From Allosphingosinicella sp042666435 (GTDB lineage: Bacteria; Pseudomonadota; Alphaproteobacteria; Sphingomonadales; Sphingomonadaceae), in contig NZ_JBHTDC010000002.1 of NCBI RefSeq assembly GCF_042666435.1, forward strand, positions 744,001 to 808,000: a DNA stretch of 64,000 nt. Reading direction: 5' to 3'. The number at the start of each line of letters is the position of its first letter. The stretch's first letter is position 1. The notes under the pieces are model-generated. The model did not search any database and was not told where the DNA came from. It was given only the letters and a program-made list of their open reading frames with translations. Both the position numbers and the translations under genes were made by a program. This document shows, piece after piece, positions 60,456 through 64,000 of the stretch.

Positions 60456-61136
60456 ATGCTGAACATGCGCGACCTTTCCCGGGTCTATCGGACCGACACC
60501 GTCGAGACGACGGCGCTGGACGGCGTCAATCTGGACATCGAGGACGGCGAATTCGTCGCCATCATGGGTCCGTCGGGCTGCGGCAAATCGACCTTGCTCA
60601 ACGTGATCGGCATGCTCGACAGCCCGTCGAGCGGCTCCTACGTCTTCAACGGCGAGGAAGTGGCCGGCCTGCCCGAGGCCAAGCTCGCCGACGTCCGCAA
60701 GAAGAATCTGGGCTTCATCTTCCAGAGCTTCAACCTGGTCGACGAGCTGTCGGTCCGCGAGAATGTGGAGCTCGCGCTTCTCTACCACGACGTGCCCGCC
60801 TCCGAGCGGCGCCGCCGCACCGACGAGGTGATGGACAAGGTCGGCATCGGCCACCGCGCCAAGCATCGTCCGAGCCAGCTTTCGGGCGGCCAGCAGCAGC
60901 GCGTCGCGGTCGCCCGCGCATTGGTCGGCAATCCCAAGCTGATCCTTGCCGACGAGCCGACCGGCAACCTCGACACCCACCATGGCGAGGAAGTGATGAA
61001 GATGCTCCAGGCGCTCAACGCCGAAGGCTCGACCATCGTCATGGTGACCCATTCGCCGGGCCACGCCGATTATGCCGGCCGCGTCGTCAACATGCTCGAC
61101 GGCCGCGTCCTGCAAGAGCGGCGGCGGGCCGCGTGA
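60456..61136 (+). CDS. MacB/LolD-type ABC transporter ATPase
   Basis: 226 residues with AAGGAG upstream. Walker A IMGPSGCGKSTLLN (about 36-49), Q-loop FIFQSFNLVDELSV, signature LSGGQQQRVAVARAL, Walker B LILADEPTGNLD and switch MVTHSPGHADYAGR. The sequence is typical of the MacB/LolD/FtsE group that powers mechanotransmission across the periplasm rather than transport through the membrane. It pairs with the permease at 61653. The RidA-like gene starts inside its stop codon (GTGA). Confidence 0.95.
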   Translation: MLNMRDLSRVYRTDTVETTALDGVNLDIEDGEFVAIMGPSGCGKSTLLNVIGMLDSPSSGSYVFNGEEVAGLPEAKLADVRKKNLGFIFQSFNLVDELSVRENVELALLYHDVPASERRRRTDEVMDKVGIGHRAKHRPSQLSGGQQQRVAVARALVGNPKLILADEPTGNLDTHHGEEVMKMLQALNAEGSTIVMVTHSPGHADYAGRVVNMLDGRVLQERRRAA

Positions 61137-61630
61137 GGCCGGCGCCCGCCATCCGGGCCGGAGCGGCCCTCGCCGCGTTGGTCGCCACGGTCTTTCCGGG
61201 GCCTGTATTCGGCCAGGCGCGGACGGAGTCGACCGTGCTGATGTCGACCAACGAGCAAGCGCGGGCGGACCAGGAGCAATATGGCTATGCCGACGCCGTC
61301 ATCGCCGGCGACCTTATCTTCCTGTCCGGCATCGTCGCCGGCCGCGCGCCCGGCGAGACCGACCTTGTCCCTGCTTACGAGCGGGTCTTCCGGCACATCG
61401 GCGCGATCCTCAAACGCGCGGGGGCGGACTATGAGGATATCGTCGACATCACCAGCTTCCACACCGACATCACCGCCGAGATCGGCGCGATGTCGGAAGT
61501 GCAGAAGCGTCATTTGAAATCGCCCCCGCCGGCCTGGACCGCGATCGATATCGACCGCCTCCTGCCCGACGGCGGCGTCACCGAGATCAAGGTCATCGCG
61601 CGGCGCCCGGGCGCCGCCAGGTCCGAATAG
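61133..61630 (+). CDS. Exported RidA-family protein lacking the catalytic arginine
   Basis: 165 residues from GTG at 61133, overlapping the ATPase stop by four bases. A signal peptide (MRPAPAIRAGAALAALVATVFPG, cleavage near VFG-QA) precedes a full Rid/YjgF fold: YADAVIAGDLIFLSGIVAG, AYERVFRHIGAILKRAGADYEDIVDIT and GGVTEIKVIARR. The position of the enamine-deaminase arginine (FPARS in RidA) reads PPAWTA, so Trp replaces it. It is therefore unlikely to be a normal imine deaminase and may bind a small ligand in the periplasm. Its placement between ATPase and permease genes implies a role in the efflux function. Confidence 0.85.
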   Translation: MRPAPAIRAGAALAALVATVFPGPVFGQARTESTVLMSTNEQARADQEQYGYADAVIAGDLIFLSGIVAGRAPGETDLVPAYERVFRHIGAILKRAGADYEDIVDITSFHTDITAEIGAMSEVQKRHLKSPPPAWTAIDIDRLLPDGGVTEIKVIARRPGAARSE

Positions 61631-61652
61631 CTCTGCGCGGGAGGACATCACG

Positions 61653-64000
61653 ATGTGGCGGAATTACCTGACGGTCGGCATCCGGGCCCTGGCCAAGAAC
61701 AAGACCTACGCCTTCATCAACATCTTCGGCCTCGCCATCGGCATGGCGGCCTGCCTGATGATCCTCCTCTACGTCCGCTACGAGATGAGCTACGACAAAT
61801 GGATCCCGGAGGCCGACCGGGTCTACCAGATCCAGAGCTGGTACAAATCGAGCGAGACGGGCGAGGAAACCCAGCTCCAGATGACGCCTTATGCGTCCGG
61901 CAAGGCGCTCCAGAAGGATTTCCCGCAGGTCGAGAGCCAGGTTTATCTATTCAACAACAACCCGGTCTTCGTGAAGGACGGGCAGGCGACGTCGAGCGAG
62001 GACTTCCTGTTCACCGACGGCGACTTCCTGGGAACCGTGCCGCTGCCGCTCGCGCGCGGCAGCCGCGATGCGCTCGGCCAAGTGAACACGGTCGTGCTGA
62101 CCGAGAGCGAAGCGCGGCGGCTCTACGGCACCGACGACGTCGTCGGCCAGACGCTCAGCATGATCACCCGCGGCATCACCCGCGACTTCCGCATTACCGG
62201 CATTCTCAAGGACCTGCCGAAGAACACCCATTTCAAGATGACCGGCGTCGCGCGGCTCGATTATCCGGGCTATAATTTCGACACGCCGGACGTATTGACC
62301 TGCTGGGGCTGCCAGAACGGCCACGTCTATGCCAAATTGAAGCCGGGCGCCGACGCGGCCGCCATCCAGGCCGGCTTCCCCGCCTGGGAAAAGCGCAACA
62401 TCCCCGATCAGAATGCCGGCGAAGCGAAGTTCAATGCCGGCGACGATCAGGACTGGCACATCGTCAATATCGAGGACGTGCATCTCGGCAAGGCGCAGGC
62501 CGGCGCGATGTCGGTCGGCAATGATCGCACGACGATCATCACCTTCGGAGTGATCGCATTGCTCATCCTCGGCATGGCGGTGGTCAATTTCACCAACCTC
62601 GCCACCGCCCGCGCCAGCCAGCGCGCCCGCGAGGTCGCGTTGAGGAAGGTCCTAGGGGCGACGCGGCGGCAGTTGATCGTCCAGTTCATCGGCGAATCCA
62701 TCATCGTCTCGGTGGTGGCGATGCTGATCGCGCTGGCGATGGTCGAGCTTGCGATCCGGCCCTTCGCCGCCTTCCTCGAAGCGGACCTCTCCGTCTCCTA
62801 TCTGGGCGCCGGAGGCATATTGTTGCCGGTGCTCCTGCTGGTGCTGATCGTCGGCATATTCGGCGGCCTCTACCCGGCCTTTTTCCTGTCGCGCTTCCAG
62901 CCCGCCTCGGTGCTGAAGGCGAACAAATCCTCGGCCGAGACGCCGGGCAGCGGACGGCTGCGCAACGCCCTCGTCATCGCCCAGTTCGCGGTGTCGATCG
63001 GGCTCATCATCTGCACCGCCGTCATTTACGGCCAGACCGTCTACGCCCGCACCGTCGATCCCGGCTACAACCGCGACAACATCCTGCAGGTCGACGAGCT
63101 CTCCCGCTACCAGTTGATCGACAAGGGCGAGATGATCGCCGAGCGGACGAAGCGGGTTCCCGGCGTGGAGGCGGTCGGCCGCACCACGATCGGCGTCGCC
63201 ACCACCAACAACAACAATACCGGCTTCATGGTGCCCGGCAACCCTGAGCCGATCTCGATCGGCACCTACCAGGTCGACGAGGGCTTCAAGGAAGCGATGG
63301 GGCTGACGCTCGCCGCCGGCCGCTGGTTCGAGGAAGGGCGGCCGATGGACGACATGACCCTGCCCTATCCGCCCGACGACGCGACCCAGCGTGTCATGGC
63401 CCAGCGCGGCGGCAACATCATCCTCAACGAACTGGCCACCGAGCGTCTCGGCTTCAAAGAGCCCGCCGACGCGGTTGGCAAGACCTTGAAGGCGGCGCTC
63501 GTCGACAACGAGATCGGCCTCGTACCGGTGACGATCATCGGCGTGGTCAAGGATTCCCGCTTCCGCTCGGTCAAGCTGCCGCTCGATCCGATCATGTTCT
63601 CCAACTGGAACAGCGGCCACACCCACATGATCGTGCGCTACAATGGCGATCCCGCCGCGGTGCGCGCGAACGTCGAGCAGGTGTGGAAGGGCATCACCAC
63701 CGACGTGCCCTTCGATGCCGAATATAGCGACGACATCATCGGCGAGCTCTACGAGGCCGAGGATGCGCGGGCCCAGACCTTCGCCGCCTTCGCGCTGCTG
63801 GCCGTCGTCGTGGCCTGCCTCGGCCTGTTCGGCCTCGCCGCCTTCACCGCCGAGCGCCGCACCAAGGAGATCGGCATCAGGAAGGTGATGGGCGCGCGCT
63901 CGCGCGACATCGTGCGCCTGCTCGCCTGGCAATTCTCGAAGCCGGTCATCATCGCCAACCTCATCGCCTGGCCCGTCGCCTGGTGGATGATGCGCGACTG
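61653..64000 (+). CDS. MacB-like FtsX-type ABC permease with two permease units (3' end beyond window)
   Basis: At least 782 codons from ATG at 61653 (GGGAGGA upstream), open to the window edge. N-terminal helix (about 20-43), periplasmic domain 1 (45-280), first FtsX block from about 290 (TIITFGVIALLILGMAVVNF and ALRKVLGATRRQLIVQF), a further helix near 434, periplasmic domain 2, and second FtsX block from about 709, where the coupling-helix motif TKEIGIRKVMGARSRDIVRL is repeated. The duplicated permease in one chain, with the ATPase on a separate gene, is a common variant of MacB-type exporters that act on periplasmic cargo. Only the very end (about 15-25 residues) should be missing. Confidence 0.93.
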   Translation, partial: MWRNYLTVGIRALAKNKTYAFINIFGLAIGMAACLMILLYVRYEMSYDKWIPEADRVYQIQSWYKSSETGEETQLQMTPYASGKALQKDFPQVESQVYLFNNNPVFVKDGQATSSEDFLFTDGDFLGTVPLPLARGSRDALGQVNTVVLTESEARRLYGTDDVVGQTLSMITRGITRDFRITGILKDLPKNTHFKMTGVARLDYPGYNFDTPDVLTCWGCQNGHVYAKLKPGADAAAIQAGFPAWEKRNIPDQNAGEAKFNAGDDQDWHIVNIEDVHLGKAQAGAMSVGNDRTTIITFGVIALLILGMAVVNFTNLATARASQRAREVALRKVLGATRRQLIVQFIGESIIVSVVAMLIALAMVELAIRPFAAFLEADLSVSYLGAGGILLPVLLLVLIVGIFGGLYPAFFLSRFQPASVLKANKSSAETPGSGRLRNALVIAQFAVSIGLIICTAVIYGQTVYARTVDPGYNRDNILQVDELSRYQLIDKGEMIAERTKRVPGVEAVGRTTIGVATTNNNNTGFMVPGNPEPISIGTYQVDEGFKEAMGLTLAAGRWFEEGRPMDDMTLPYPPDDATQRVMAQRGGNIILNELATERLGFKEPADAVGKTLKAALVDNEIGLVPVTIIGVVKDSRFRSVKLPLDPIMFSNWNSGHTHMIVRYNGDPAAVRANVEQVWKGITTDVPFDAEYSDDIIGELYEAEDARAQTFAAFALLAVVVACLGLFGLAAFTAERRTKEIGIRKVMGARSRDIVRLLAWQFSKPVIIANLIAWPVAWWMMRD

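Overview
The window comes from a GC-rich alphaproteobacterium, most likely a member of the Sphingomonadales. Pointers are an aa3-type cytochrome oxidase operon in alphaproteobacterial order (coxB-ctaD-ctaB-coxF-like-ctaG-ctaE-DUF983-surf1), a minus-strand pyrE-pdxJ-acpS-lepB operon, tandem cyclopropane-fatty-acid synthases, and intergenic palindromic elements of the GTCATCCCGGCGAAAGCCGG type that are common in this group. Strain and species cannot be named from the sequence. Most genes are tightly packed, with 1- to 14-base overlaps.

Layout. 1-4 kb: 5' end of rpsL, a long non-coding stretch, a secreted protein whose start region is frameshifted, a cupin protein, YggT, FolD and MarC. 4-14 kb: a surface-glycan region with two paralogous polytopic proteins resembling STT3/GT-C enzymes, GtrA, a methyltransferase, two family-2 glycosyltransferases, another polytopic membrane protein and a membrane sulfatase-fold protein. 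14-23 kb: two tandem cfa genes, a 2OG-Fe(II) oxygenase overlapping rlmN, DUF427, a second 2OG-Fe(II) oxygenase, a periplasmic amidohydrolase, an Arg-rich RcnB protein and an orphan [2Fe-2S] subunit. 23-27.7 kb: rpsU, an FKBP, and the operon pyrE-pdxJ-(small membrane protein)-acpS-lepB-AI-2E family exporter. 27.8-38.6 kb: cytochrome oxidase operon, M16 peptidase, rRNA methyltransferase, ccmAB, a small zincin and phhB.

38.6-46.4 kb: a tRNA-Ser followed by a sugar-assembly cluster that looks less GC-rich in places. It has two glycosyltransferases, a fused PIG-L deacetylase/sugar nucleotidyltransferase, a phosphoglycosyl transferase, a DegT aminotransferase and a Gfo/Idh oxidoreductase, followed by two lipoprotein-like genes. 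46.6-53.9 kb: two convergent genes for enzymes carrying RTX calcium-binding repeats: a 1759-residue sulfatase and a 627-residue PQQ-type sugar dehydrogenase. Neither has an evident signal peptide and both look like type I secretion substrates, yet no secretion genes are present here. 54-55.9 kb: ChrA and an Rrf2 regulator.

55.9-64 kb: a self-contained sigma-54 circuit. A histidine kinase and an NtrC-type regulator are divergent from a small secreted Cys-containing peptide and from a MacA/ATPase/RidA/permease operon. I can read two consensus -24/-12 promoters, one near-consensus promoter for the regulator itself, and three copies of a TGTCCG-N4-CGGACA palindrome. The strongest candidates for new biology are this circuit, the RTX enzyme pair and the deacetylase-nucleotidyltransferase fusion.
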